Of a stretch of 28,101 bases of DNA, positions 7,202 through 14,268 are shown one piece after another; the first letter of the stretch is position 1; each line of letters starts with the position of its first letter. The translations under genes were made by a program, and so were the position numbers. Origin of the DNA: a virus; the IMG/VR virus record IMGVR_UViG_3300028844_003356, positions 1 through 28,101 of that record; one strand, 5' to 3'. The notes beneath the pieces were generated by a model that did not search any database, was not told where the DNA came from, and saw nothing but the letters and a program-made list of their open reading frames with translations.

Positions 7202-9451
7202 TTAGTTAACAGGTGCTATCTTGTTGATTGCAACCTGTACAGCATTTCTGTAATGCGGTAGATATTTTCTCAATAGTGTCTGAGACTCAATATCAAAAAC
7301 ATAGAAACTTGATATCATTTTTGGTACATCTGTATTTGCCCTGAACAGATCACTGAACTTCCATGAGTAGTTCGGGTTTGGTTCTGTGATATACCAAATT
7401 TCAATATTCGCCCTATTCTCAATAGAAAATCCGAGGATAAAGTCGGAAATATAACGTTTGCCTTGAACAAAGTTCCCTGCCTGTCTGAAGATATTCGGTT
7501 TATCGTTTGGCATTACGATCTTATCTTTTCTTCCTCGCAGTATATAGCGACCCCACCAACTGTTCATCCAGTTACGGTTTACCCTAGTCTGTCTATAAAC
7601 TTCGACAATTTCACCCATGACAGTATTCTTCAATGCTGCGGCAGTATATCTACTTGCTTCAGAACGTTTCCGTATTCCATCAACATGGGTTTTATACGAT
7701 GGATCATTACCAAGTCTTCTCACTTCTGTTTCCATGTCATTGAGAGCCATCTCATCTGGTATTTCCTCATCAACATTTTCACTACCGCCATCCTCAGATT
7801 CTTTTAAGTCGGACGGTTTAGGCAACTTATGCTCATCGTCAGATTTAAGTTTCGGGGTTGCCTCATCTTCCATGGCCTGCTTTCTCATTTGTTCTGCCGC
7901 AGCCAGCACAGCGTTTACATCACGGGCTCTCTTTTCTTCTTTTTGTCTTTTTTCAAATGCATCTGCACCGTCAGAAATACTCATTTTCTTAATATCAAGG
8001 TCGCCAACCAAGTCGTTAAATCTTGCTTCTGACTCAGCCCTCTCTTCACGTTGCTGCTTCTCCATCTCTTCTGCACGTCTCAGCTTCTCCTCACGCTCTT
8101 TTCGACGCCGCTCCATCTCTTCCCTAGCTTTATTGACGAACTCGTTCTGAGCCTTTTCTCGCTTACTCTCGGCATCATTGACACGTTCTTCTCTTTCGGC
8201 CTTCTCCCTTTCAAACTCGTTATCCTTCATCATGTCCCTGACTTTTCTACCGAGGTCTCTTGTTTTCTCTCGTGTATCTTTCACATCGCTGACAAACTGT
8301 ACTGTGTTATCAACACCACGAGAAACACTATCAATACCAGCGTCAACACGCTGTTTGAGTGTCCTCTTCTCTTTTTTAGCTCTCTCTTTTTCTTCTTTCC
8401 TTCTTTTCTTCTCTTCCTTGCGCTCACGAGCCATCATATCTTTCATACGGTCACTTTTTGAGAAGTCGTTAGAAAGTGTCCTACCAATCGATAGTGCGAT
8501 GTTATTGTCCACATTCGTCATAACATCTTGATCCGTTGAAGTTGAATGCTGGAATAGAAGTGAAAACATGTTTTTCATTGCTTCTTGGAGCGTTGGGTAT
8601 CTCCGTGTCATCTGGTTTCCACGATGATCATGTATACTGAAAGATGAATCAATACTGTTGTACCAGATCTCATATACCACACTGGGTTCTACCTGATACC
8701 CGATAAGAAACGTTTTCTTCCACTCTCTTCCGATCAGTGACTTGTCTTTCGGAAGACTGGTTTTTTCACGATCCCAGAAACGTAACCACCCAGCCCAACG
8801 CGTTTTCGGGATTCTTGACATGTTTGAATATAGTTCACCAGGAAGCAACTCTTTTTCATTAATCTTATCAACAGATCTACCAGCCCGACTGTTATCTCTT
8901 CCTCTGTGCCCGAAATCAATATCGTCCTTTGTTGGTGCTTCCTCTCTTCGCGGATCGTCAACAGAAAACTTTTCCTGACGCTGACGTTCACCAAAAACCT
9001 TGGCCCTGTTCGACCAAGTGACATGTTCATCAATGAATCCCTGATGATACGCATAATAAGATAGGTCGGTGAGGTCACTAACCATTGATCTCCGTGGGTC
9101 AGTCAGGTTACTGTTCAACCAGTGATCTGGGTGTACGCCTATTGCCGTCGCAACAGCGTCTGGTGTACTGAAACGCTCATAATCTTTCCAAACACGAGAA
9201 AATACATCCATTGAAACGTCAACACCTTTAATGTTGTAGTAATCTGGACCCAATTTACTGTTTGTTCGCGTTGGTTTTCTCGCTTCAAGGAGAATAGCTT
9301 CACCGTTCTCACGGTTTTCTTTTTCAATGAGAATATCGATGTTCGCTAGTGTTTTTCTGGCGAATCCTTCCGTGATCACTTCATGTTCCACAAGAGTGTC
9401 ATAAAGTACGCCACCTATGTTGAGTTGTTCTTTATCGATGAATTTTGACAT
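7202..9451 (-). CDS. unknown tail-module protein with a long charged coiled coil
   Basis: I do not recognise this 749-residue protein. Residues 340-530 are an extremely charged helix rich in Lys, Arg and Glu (ERKEEKKRRKEEKERAKKEK), almost surely a coiled coil. Two similar domains flank it. One at about 216-300 has TSLPKDKSLIGREWKKTFLI then EIWYNSIDSSFSIHD; one at about 629-715 has IVMPNDKPNI, FVQGKRYISDFILG and EIWYITEPNPNYSWKFSD. The N-terminal 150 residues form a further globular region (AVATAIGVHPDHWLNSNLTD). It lies between the chaperone and the tape measure gene, has its own late element, and is probably a virion or assembly component made with the tail. It could act with the tape measure; no enzymatic motif is visible. 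The start follows ATAGGTAATCGAAC. Confidence 0.8.
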   Translation of the reverse strand: MSKFIDKEQLNIGGVLYDTLVEHEVITEGFARKTLANIDILIEKENRENGEAILLEARKPTRTNSKLGPDYYNIKGVDVSMDVFSRVWKDYERFSTPDAVATAIGVHPDHWLNSNLTDPRRSMVSDLTDLSYYAYHQGFIDEHVTWSNRAKVFGERQRQEKFSVDDPRREEAPTKDDIDFGHRGRDNSRAGRSVDKINEKELLPGELYSNMSRIPKTRWAGWLRFWDREKTSLPKDKSLIGREWKKTFLIGYQVEPSVVYEIWYNSIDSSFSIHDHRGNQMTRRYPTLQEAMKNMFSLLFQHSTSTDQDVMTNVDNNIALSIGRTLSNDFSKSDRMKDMMARERKEEKKRRKEEKERAKKEKRTLKQRVDAGIDSVSRGVDNTVQFVSDVKDTREKTRDLGRKVRDMMKDNEFEREKAEREERVNDAESKREKAQNEFVNKAREEMERRRKEREEKLRRAEEMEKQQREERAESEARFNDLVGDLDIKKMSISDGADAFEKRQKEEKRARDVNAVLAAAEQMRKQAMEDEATPKLKSDDEHKLPKPSDLKESEDGGSENVDEEIPDEMALNDMETEVRRLGNDPSYKTHVDGIRKRSEASRYTAAALKNTVMGEIVEVYRQTRVNRNWMNSWWGRYILRGRKDKIVMPNDKPNIFRQAGNFVQGKRYISDFILGFSIENRANIEIWYITEPNPNYSWKFSDLFRANTDVPKMISSFYVFDIESQTLLRKYLPHYRNAVQVAINKIAPVN

Positions 9452-9503
9452 GTTCGATTACCTATCCTACTATTAGAATCTCAAATTCTTTATGGTCAGT
9501 AAG

Positions 9504-9511
9504 TATTTAGG
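9504..9511 (-). promoter_or_regulatory. late promoter element CCTAAATA before the 749-residue gene
   Basis: The minus strand reads CCTAAATA 53 bases upstream of the start codon, directly after the terminator that closes the chaperone unit. It is identical to the element before the PAAR gene. Confidence 0.5.
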
Positions 9512-9512
9512 C

Positions 9513-9549
9513 AAAAGAAAACTCTTCACCTTTTACAGGCGAAGAGTTT
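9513..9549 (-). terminator. intrinsic terminator closing the chaperone unit
   Basis: The minus-strand stem is AAACTCTTCGCC (9549-9538) with GGTGAAGAGTTT (9530-9519), 12 pairs including one G-T, with a seven-base loop and a TTTCTTTT tract. The stop codon of the +1-frame extension (9533-9535) lies in the loop. Confidence 0.85.
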
Positions 9550-9688
9550 GTGGGATTAGGAAGGGATCTTTTTCTTTTATGTCTTTGTCAATCCTCTCCA
9601 AGAATGTTCTGACATATGATATTGACATACCCCTGTAGTCTACAGGTGATATTCCTAGAATCTTACAAAGATCATAGGAATTCGTCAA
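9533..9688 (-). CDS. +1-frame C-terminal extension of the tail assembly chaperone
   Basis: The frame one base ahead of the gp26-like gene is open from above 9793 to a TAA at 9533 and overlaps the end of that gene (stop 9672-9674). The part past that stop looks like a real helical protein: NSYDLCKILGISPVDYRGMS then ISYVRTFLERIDKDIKEKD. It ends in the loop of the unit's terminator, so the mRNA surely covers it. The simplest reading is a fusion made by +1 (or -2) ribosomal frameshifting, as for lambda gpG/gpGT and comparable chaperones of other long-tailed phages. Alternatives are initiation at the TTG at 9688, giving 51 residues, or a one-base sequencing error. I see no classical slippery heptamer. 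Confidence 0.6.
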   Translation of the reverse strand: MTNSYDLCKILGISPVDYRGMSISYVRTFLERIDKDIKEKDPFLIPQTLRL

Positions 9689-10487
9689 TATCTGCCTGTA
9701 CGGTTGGGAAAATAATATCTTCTGTCTGAAAGGGAAAGTCACCAAAGAATTCACCTCCACACGCCTTACAGACGTACTTGACAGAAGGATCAATCCCGTA
9801 TTTCAGCGAAACATGGAATTTCTTAATTTTTGCCATCTCAGCACCAGTAACATTTTCAGCAACCCATTCGACTTTTGTCTTCAAAGGCATATTTACTGGA
9901 AGTTCAATCGAACGCACAAGCATCAGGTGATCAAAACGGGCATTTTTGTCATTAGCTATATATGTTTCAACAGCCATTTCGTCTGCTACTGTGTTTAGAC
10001 GGATTTTCACCTTATGGCCGCTTTTCAGATCCATCTCATAAAAACCTTTGAACTTCTTATTAAGATCACTTGTTTCTTGTTTCGTGAAATCCACAACCTG
10101 TTCATGCTTGTCTTTACAATGTGGACATTCAACTTCTACCCGTTTAGTTGGTGAATAGTTATTGGCCCACACCCAGACCAAGAAATAATCACGGTCATGA
10201 ATTGTCAATTTCTCAAAGAAATCACAATCATTTGCGATGGATTTTAACACTTTATTAAGTGTGCGTGTGTATGTTTTGGCTGTTGCACTCGCAAGTGTTT
10301 CCTCATCTTTGACAAGAATATCACGATATGAGATCGTTGACGGGTATCCAAGAAGACCACCAGACGGTAGATCCAGTGTGTTGAGGTCATCTTTAATCTC
10401 TACAATATCAGGATCTTTCTGTTCTTCCTGTTGTTTTTCAAGCAGTTCGTCTTCTTCAATTAGAATACTTTTTTTACGTGTTGCCAT
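9672..10487 (-). CDS. baseplate/tail assembly chaperone, T4 gp26-like zinc protein
   Basis: This 271-residue protein has two CxxC pairs, CPHC at 121-124 and CKAC at 240-243. They enclose a domain that begins with helix-rich sequence (SYRDILVKDEETLASATAKT) and contains HDRDYFLVWVWANNY. This matches the T4 gp26 family (PF12322), zinc-binding hub-assembly proteins that do the job of lambda-type tail chaperones and are not in the final virion. Its place between the tube genes and the tape measure is the classic chaperone position. The first 45 residues are a charged lead (LIEEDELLEKQQEEQKDPD). GAGGGAT precedes the ATG after a run of A. A second reading frame extends past its stop (9533-9688). Confidence 0.78.
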   Translation of the reverse strand: MATRKKSILIEEDELLEKQQEEQKDPDIVEIKDDLNTLDLPSGGLLGYPSTISYRDILVKDEETLASATAKTYTRTLNKVLKSIANDCDFFEKLTIHDRDYFLVWVWANNYSPTKRVEVECPHCKDKHEQVVDFTKQETSDLNKKFKGFYEMDLKSGHKVKIRLNTVADEMAVETYIANDKNARFDHLMLVRSIELPVNMPLKTKVEWVAENVTGAEMAKIKKFHVSLKYGIDPSVKYVCKACGGEFFGDFPFQTEDIIFPTVQADIDEFL

Positions 10488-10533
10488 TTTTTTTTATCCC
10501 TCAAGAATAAGTATTTGTATTAATCTATGAATA

Positions 10534-10541
10534 TATTTATG
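10534..10541 (-). promoter_or_regulatory. late promoter element CATAAATA before the chaperone gene
   Basis: The minus strand reads CATAAATA, seven of eight to the T4 late consensus, 47 bases upstream of the chaperone start and just past the stop of the preceding gene. Confidence 0.6.
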
Positions 10542-10545
10542 ACTA

Positions 10546-11226
10546 TTATTTTACCGCATCCAAAATATCTTGCCGTATTGTTGGTGCATCTTTGAACGTA
10601 TCATCTTTTTTTACTGTCCTCTCAACATCATCACCGGTCAACGTAACAGAATATTGAAGAACGTTAGAACCATCATACGACCATGAAACCGGAGTTATCT
10701 CGGTTGGGAAGTATCCTATAAATTTAGTCTCATGGGTTTTCTCACCACTACCATTCATGGCATAGTGCAGGATATTTCTCTTGTAAAGAGCAGGGGGATT
10801 GAAAGATCCATCAGCGTTCTCTATCAAATACATCCAGTCGGTGAAGTAGCGCAGTGTTGCACCATCTTCATACTCGTCAACTGTGAGAACAACAGAACCA
10901 ATATCACTACCAAGTGCCCCATACCAGAATGTGCCTTTATCAACGTTCTTGCTTGATTCGTAAGACGTGTTTGGTAATTCAACAGAATAAACACGATGGC
11001 TGATAACATTATGGTCATAGCCACCCATTGCTGCTTCAACCCACCCACCGGCATTAGATAATATTGCCTGTGCTCTCTCATCGGCAGATGCCACCACGTC
11101 TGCTCTATTTTGAATAGATATACCATCCATACTGAGACGAGGTAACTCAATAAGCCAATTGAAATCCATTTGAGGATTCTGTAGTTCTTTTAGAGCAAGA
11201 GCTTCTGTTATATCAGAAATAGCCAT
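10546..11226 (-). CDS. tail tube-like protein, 226 residues
   Basis: This is the third of three tandem tube-like genes. It shares the opening of its neighbours (NPQMDFNWLIELP, compare PQKSYNWVVEI and PQRAYEWEVEL). It also has an aromatic LRYFTDWMYL segment like the DVYNFFRDW of the tube, and a C-terminal beta hairpin FIGYFPTEITPVSWSYDGSN, which is typical of the gp19 tube fold. It is about 55 residues longer than the tube, with inserts near residues 40-75 and 150-170. In T4 the tube homologs gp48 and gp54 start the tube on the baseplate, and this protein may do the same. It follows the 172-residue gene by 11 bases with AAGAGG before its ATG, so the two are co-transcribed. Confidence 0.65.
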   Translation of the reverse strand: MAISDITEALALKELQNPQMDFNWLIELPRLSMDGISIQNRADVVASADERAQAILSNAGGWVEAAMGGYDHNVISHRVYSVELPNTSYESSKNVDKGTFWYGALGSDIGSVVLTVDEYEDGATLRYFTDWMYLIENADGSFNPPALYKRNILHYAMNGSGEKTHETKFIGYFPTEITPVSWSYDGSNVLQYSVTLTGDDVERTVKKDDTFKDAPTIRQDILDAVK

Positions 11227-11237
11227 TTTGTCCTCTT

Positions 11238-11756
11238 TTAAAAGTCAGAAAACTTTACAGTTTCAAGTGTGTCAAATGAGAGGCGAATGTCCACCGTCAT
11301 TTCGCTTGAGTCAGAGTATGATAGAGGGCTATCTCCAATTTCTGAAACGAAAGCACCGTGTAAGAAGTATGAACATGTGACAGTTTCACCATCATCCGAC
11401 AGAAGATGTACAGACACCTCTCTCTTGAAATCAATTGGTGCCTTACTCCTAATTGCAGCCGGTCCTTTACTGACCTCTGAATACCAATCATAGAAATAGT
11501 TATAGACATCAAGATTTTGATTATCCCAAAATGTTATAGAAAAAATATTCCCAGATGTGTCTTTCGTCGGTACATGATATTTCTTACCACAAAAGTATCT
11601 TTTCTGAACATCCATGGTCTTCGTTGGGATTGATGTTGTTTTTGCGTTCATGCTTATCTTTGAAAAAGATGAATCAGATGAATTTATTTCAACAACCCAA
11701 TTATATGACTTTTGTGGTTCCATTCTTCCTGTCAACTGATCAAATAAACCAGCCAT
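11238..11756 (-). CDS. tail tube-like protein, 172 residues
   Basis: This is a paralog of the tail tube protein encoded just upstream. The alignment by eye is clear at SYNWVVEI, SITFWDNQNLDVYNYFYDWY (tube: TVTFWDSESHDVYNFFRDW) and the C-terminal strand MTVDIRLSFD (tube: MTFDVTFSYD). Proteins of this family (T4 gp19, Pfam Phage_T4_gp19) polymerise as hexamer rings to form the inner tube. Having a second copy suggests a special ring at one end or a baseplate tube initiator. GAGAGGTGT precedes the ATG, and CATAAATA lies 30 bases upstream. It is the first gene of a two-gene unit. Confidence 0.72.
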   Translation of the reverse strand: MAGLFDQLTGRMEPQKSYNWVVEINSSDSSFSKISMNAKTTSIPTKTMDVQKRYFCGKKYHVPTKDTSGNIFSITFWDNQNLDVYNYFYDWYSEVSKGPAAIRSKAPIDFKREVSVHLLSDDGETVTCSYFLHGAFVSEIGDSPLSYSDSSEMTVDIRLSFDTLETVKFSDF

Positions 11757-11785
11757 ATCAATACACCTCTCATTCTTATATTCTT

Positions 11786-11793
11786 TATTTATG
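11786..11793 (-). promoter_or_regulatory. late promoter element CATAAATA before the tube-like pair
   Basis: The minus strand reads CATAAATA 30 bases upstream of the start of the 172-residue gene, directly after the U-tract of the tube gene terminator. Confidence 0.62.
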
Positions 11794-11795
11794 CA

Positions 11796-11825
11796 ATAAA
11801 AAAGCCACTCGTCGAAGAGTGGCTT
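11796..11825 (-). terminator. intrinsic terminator after the tail tube gene
   Basis: The minus strand forms AGCCACTC with GAGTGGCT (positions 11824-11817 and 11810-11803) around a UUCG-containing loop, followed by TTTTTT. It limits the tube transcript to a single gene, as expected for a highly made structural protein. Confidence 0.88.
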
Positions 11826-11851
11826 GAAAATGATGTATCATTTTTATTTTA

Positions 11852-12361
11852 TTAGCTTCCTTCGGAAACGTTCTCATCATAACTAAATGTTACGTCGAAT
11901 GTCATGTGTTCAGAACCTTCATAGTTGAGACTTACCTCACCCAGAGAGGTTGGGAAAACCTTCGTAAACACGTTCTTACCTGTTTCAGTTGTTGAATCAT
12001 GTGCAAACTTACGAATAATCATTTCAGCAGCATAAGAACCACGATCGTCACCACCACCCTGAAACGGATCACTGATACCAGCAATCCAATCACGGAAAAA
12101 GTTATAAACATCATGAGATTCCGAATCCCAGAAGGTCACAGTTACGGTATGCGGTGATGCATCACGACCTGCATATAGAGACTTACGAGACTTGTAATTT
12201 ATCTCGATAGTTTCTACAGAGATTTCTGGAATTGATACGTTCTGAGCACGCTGGGTCAGGATTGGAAGGTTACCGGAGGTTGAACCACCATTCAGCTCAA
12301 CTTCCCATTCATATGCACGCTGCGGTGTTTCTACGCTGCGAATGTCTTGGATACTAGCCAT
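11852..12361 (-). CDS. tail tube protein, T4 gp19-like
   Basis: This 169-residue protein has the gp19 tube signature: PQRAYEWEVELNG at the N-terminus, TVTFWDSESHDVYNFFRDW in the middle, and two C-terminal strands, VFPTSLGEVSLNYEGSEHMT and FDVTFSYDEN. T4 gp19 is 163 residues. Of the three tube-like genes, this one is nearest the sheath gene, has the exact late consensus TATAAATA upstream, and has its own terminator, so it is the best candidate for the main tube subunit. AGGAGTTTTAACAA precedes the ATG. In most myoviruses the tube gene follows the sheath gene directly; here two endonuclease genes on the other strand lie between them. Confidence 0.87.
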   Translation of the reverse strand: MASIQDIRSVETPQRAYEWEVELNGGSTSGNLPILTQRAQNVSIPEISVETIEINYKSRKSLYAGRDASPHTVTVTFWDSESHDVYNFFRDWIAGISDPFQGGGDDRGSYAAEMIIRKFAHDSTTETGKNVFTKVFPTSLGEVSLNYEGSEHMTFDVTFSYDENVSEGS

Positions 12362-12450
12362 TTGTTAAAACTCCTATTTTCATTTTGAGGGTTGAAATTT
12401 TTGAGAACCTGTGGTAATGTGATCTGTTAAATACACGAGTCTACATACAT

Positions 12451-12458
12451 TATTTATA
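12451..12458 (-). promoter_or_regulatory. late promoter TATAAATA before the tail tube gene
   Basis: This is an exact match to the T4 late consensus on the minus strand, 90 bases upstream of the tube start codon. It lies in the intergenic space created by the endonuclease genes. Confidence 0.72.
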
Positions 12459-12468
12459 CAGAAGGGGT

Positions 12469-14160
12469 ATGTTAGTGTTCATGACAAATGACAAAATCAT
12501 AAAATCCATTACAGACCACGGATTCCCAAAAGGGTTTGGCTTACGAAAATATTTATCAGAAAACCCAACAATCAAGAAATCCATATTAAACAACACCGCA
12601 TTCTTGGACGATGCTGGTGTCAAAAACATAGATCTTGCACTTCGCACACATTGCATAACTAACGGAATCACCGAAATCCCAAAGTGTCCAAACTGTGGTA
12701 GTAAAATTCTAAGAAAGAAGGCCAAAGCATGTGACCCCAACGGATACACCATGTTCTCTGAGTTCTGTTCTGCAAAGTGTGCTGCCGCAAGTGGCGTTCT
12801 TAAAGAAAGGATGGTGGAGACGAACCTAGAAAAATACGGTGTTGAGTTTGTAAGCCAGACAGATGCGTTTATACAGAAACGGAATGCAACAAATGCCGAA
12901 AGGTTTGATGGTGGTCATCCTATGAGGTCAGAACACCACAAAGAAAAGTTCAAGACCACCATGCTTGAAAAATATGGTGTTGAATATGCACAGCAATCAG
13001 AAGCCATAAAAGAAAAAACAAAAAAGTCAAACTTTGAGAAGTTTGGTTTTGACAACCCAATGAAAAATAAAGAAACAGCAGAAAAGGTATCCACCGCTTT
13101 GAGGCAACGTAACTTGGAAAAGGGTTTCAAAATGGGTGTTTTCGGGTTTTCTTCAAGTGCAGTTGACATACTATCAGACAAAGAGAAGCTTTCTGAGCTG
13201 TACAAAGAGGTTCCATCAACAACTGCGATTGCCACAATCATTGGAGTCTCCGCAGAGACTGTGAGAAGAAGAATTAATGAACATGGGATAGAGATTTCAC
13301 ACACATCGTCTGTAATGGAAACCGAGTTGTATGAATATATACGATCAATTTACAAAGGGACTATAATAAGAAACTCAAGAAAAATTATTGATGGGTATGA
13401 GATTGACATATTCTTACCAGAAGAAAAAATTGGTTTTGAGTTTAATGGAGTTTACTGGCATAGTTCAGTACATAAAGAAAAGTCATATCACCAAAAGAAA
13501 AGTCTGAAGTGTGCAGAAAATGGGATTTTACTTATACACGTTTGGGAAGACGATTGGGTACTCAAAAAAGAAGTCGTTAAGAACAAAATAAAAAGCAAGC
13601 TGTCTAAGCAAGAAGAAAGGGTATATGCAAGAAAAACTGTTGTAAAGGAAGTGGAGAGGTATGAGATAGAACACATTCTCGAAAATTATCACATACAGGG
13701 GAAAACGACTGCATCAAAATGGTATGCCCTGATGTATGATGGACAGCCTGTGGCAACCATTGGGATAAAGAATATTGGTGATGGTGTTTGGGATCTTGTT
13801 CGATTTGCAAGCAGTGTGTCTGTTGTCGGTGGTTTTAGTAAACTGTTGTCTCACTTTAAAAAGAGTAATGACTGGAGTGAGATAATAACATTCGCCCATA
13901 TGGACTATAGTGTCGGGGGTATGTATGAGAAATCTGGTTTTGAAAGACACTCTATTACTCAACCTGCTCTCTGGTATGTCAGGAGAGGTGTACGGCACAG
14001 GAGAGAGAAGTTTATGAAGCACAAGCTACCAGATATAATGGGAGACCTGTTTGATGAAACCATGACAGAATGGGAGAACATGCTAAAAATTGGGTATGTA
14101 AGATTGTTTGACGCAGGATCAATAAAATATGTTATGAAAAAAGAAAACCCGCTCAAATGA
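12469..14160 (+). CDS. Vsr-type homing endonuclease with GNAT-like C-terminal domain (copy 1)
   Basis: This 563-residue free-standing endonuclease has five parts: a CxxC...CxxxC zinc site (73-104, CPNCG and FCSAKCA); four EKYGVE-type repeats (about 115-200) of the kind used for DNA binding; a helix-turn-helix (TIIGVSAETVRRRINEHG, about 257-274); a Vsr/EDxHD nuclease core with YEIDIF (D313), FEFNGVYWH (E324, H331) and HVWEDDW (357-363); and a GNAT-like region (385-515) with YARK, YHIQGK and MYEKSGF. I-Bth0305I is a known relative of the nuclease core. Such genes spread by cutting alleles that lack them. The gene runs against its neighbours. GAAGGGG fits a GTG start at 12475 or the ATG at 12481 better than the ATG at 12469. 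Its stop lies inside a terminator. Confidence 0.8.
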   Translation: MLVFMTNDKIIKSITDHGFPKGFGLRKYLSENPTIKKSILNNTAFLDDAGVKNIDLALRTHCITNGITEIPKCPNCGSKILRKKAKACDPNGYTMFSEFCSAKCAAASGVLKERMVETNLEKYGVEFVSQTDAFIQKRNATNAERFDGGHPMRSEHHKEKFKTTMLEKYGVEYAQQSEAIKEKTKKSNFEKFGFDNPMKNKETAEKVSTALRQRNLEKGFKMGVFGFSSSAVDILSDKEKLSELYKEVPSTTAIATIIGVSAETVRRRINEHGIEISHTSSVMETELYEYIRSIYKGTIIRNSRKIIDGYEIDIFLPEEKIGFEFNGVYWHSSVHKEKSYHQKKSLKCAENGILLIHVWEDDWVLKKEVVKNKIKSKLSKQEERVYARKTVVKEVERYEIEHILENYHIQGKTTASKWYALMYDGQPVATIGIKNIGDGVWDLVRFASSVSVVGGFSKLLSHFKKSNDWSEIITFAHMDYSVGGMYEKSGFERHSITQPALWYVRRGVRHRREKFMKHKLPDIMGDLFDETMTEWENMLKIGYVRLFDAGSIKYVMKKENPLK

Positions 14161-14171
14161 GCGGGTTTTTT
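14144..14171 (+). terminator. terminator containing the stop codon of endonuclease copy 1
   Basis: CCCGCTCA (14148-14155) pairs with TGAGCGGG (14158-14165), flanked by AAAA and TTTTTT. The stop TGA (14158-14160) is the first part of the 3' arm, so the last codons (Asn-Pro-Leu-Lys) are the 5' arm. It can also stop minus-strand transcripts. Confidence 0.9.
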
Positions 14172-14190
14172 GTTGTTGGTCATTAAAAAT

Positions 14191-14221
14191 TTGACTTATT
14201 GTATATGGCATGGTATAAATA
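14191..14221 (+). promoter_or_regulatory. combined sigma70-type and late promoter for endonuclease copy 2
   Basis: TTGACT (14191-14196), a 17-base spacer and TATAAA (14214-14219) make a strong sigma70 promoter. The same -10 reads TATAAATA (14214-14221), the exact T4 late consensus. The start codon is 48 bases downstream. Confidence 0.75.
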
Positions 14222-14268
14222 GATACTACAACTTAAAGTGTCATTTGACCCCATATCAAGAGGAAACA

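Noticed and set aside
7617-8531. Long Ser/Leu/Phe-rich plus-strand frames opposite the 749-residue gene
   Set aside because: They mirror the Glu/Lys/Arg codons of the coiled coil and have no ribosome sites or promoters.
14170-14268. Longer N-terminus for endonuclease copy 2
   Set aside because: It would run through the -35/-10 promoter, and GAGGAAAC marks the ATG at 14269.
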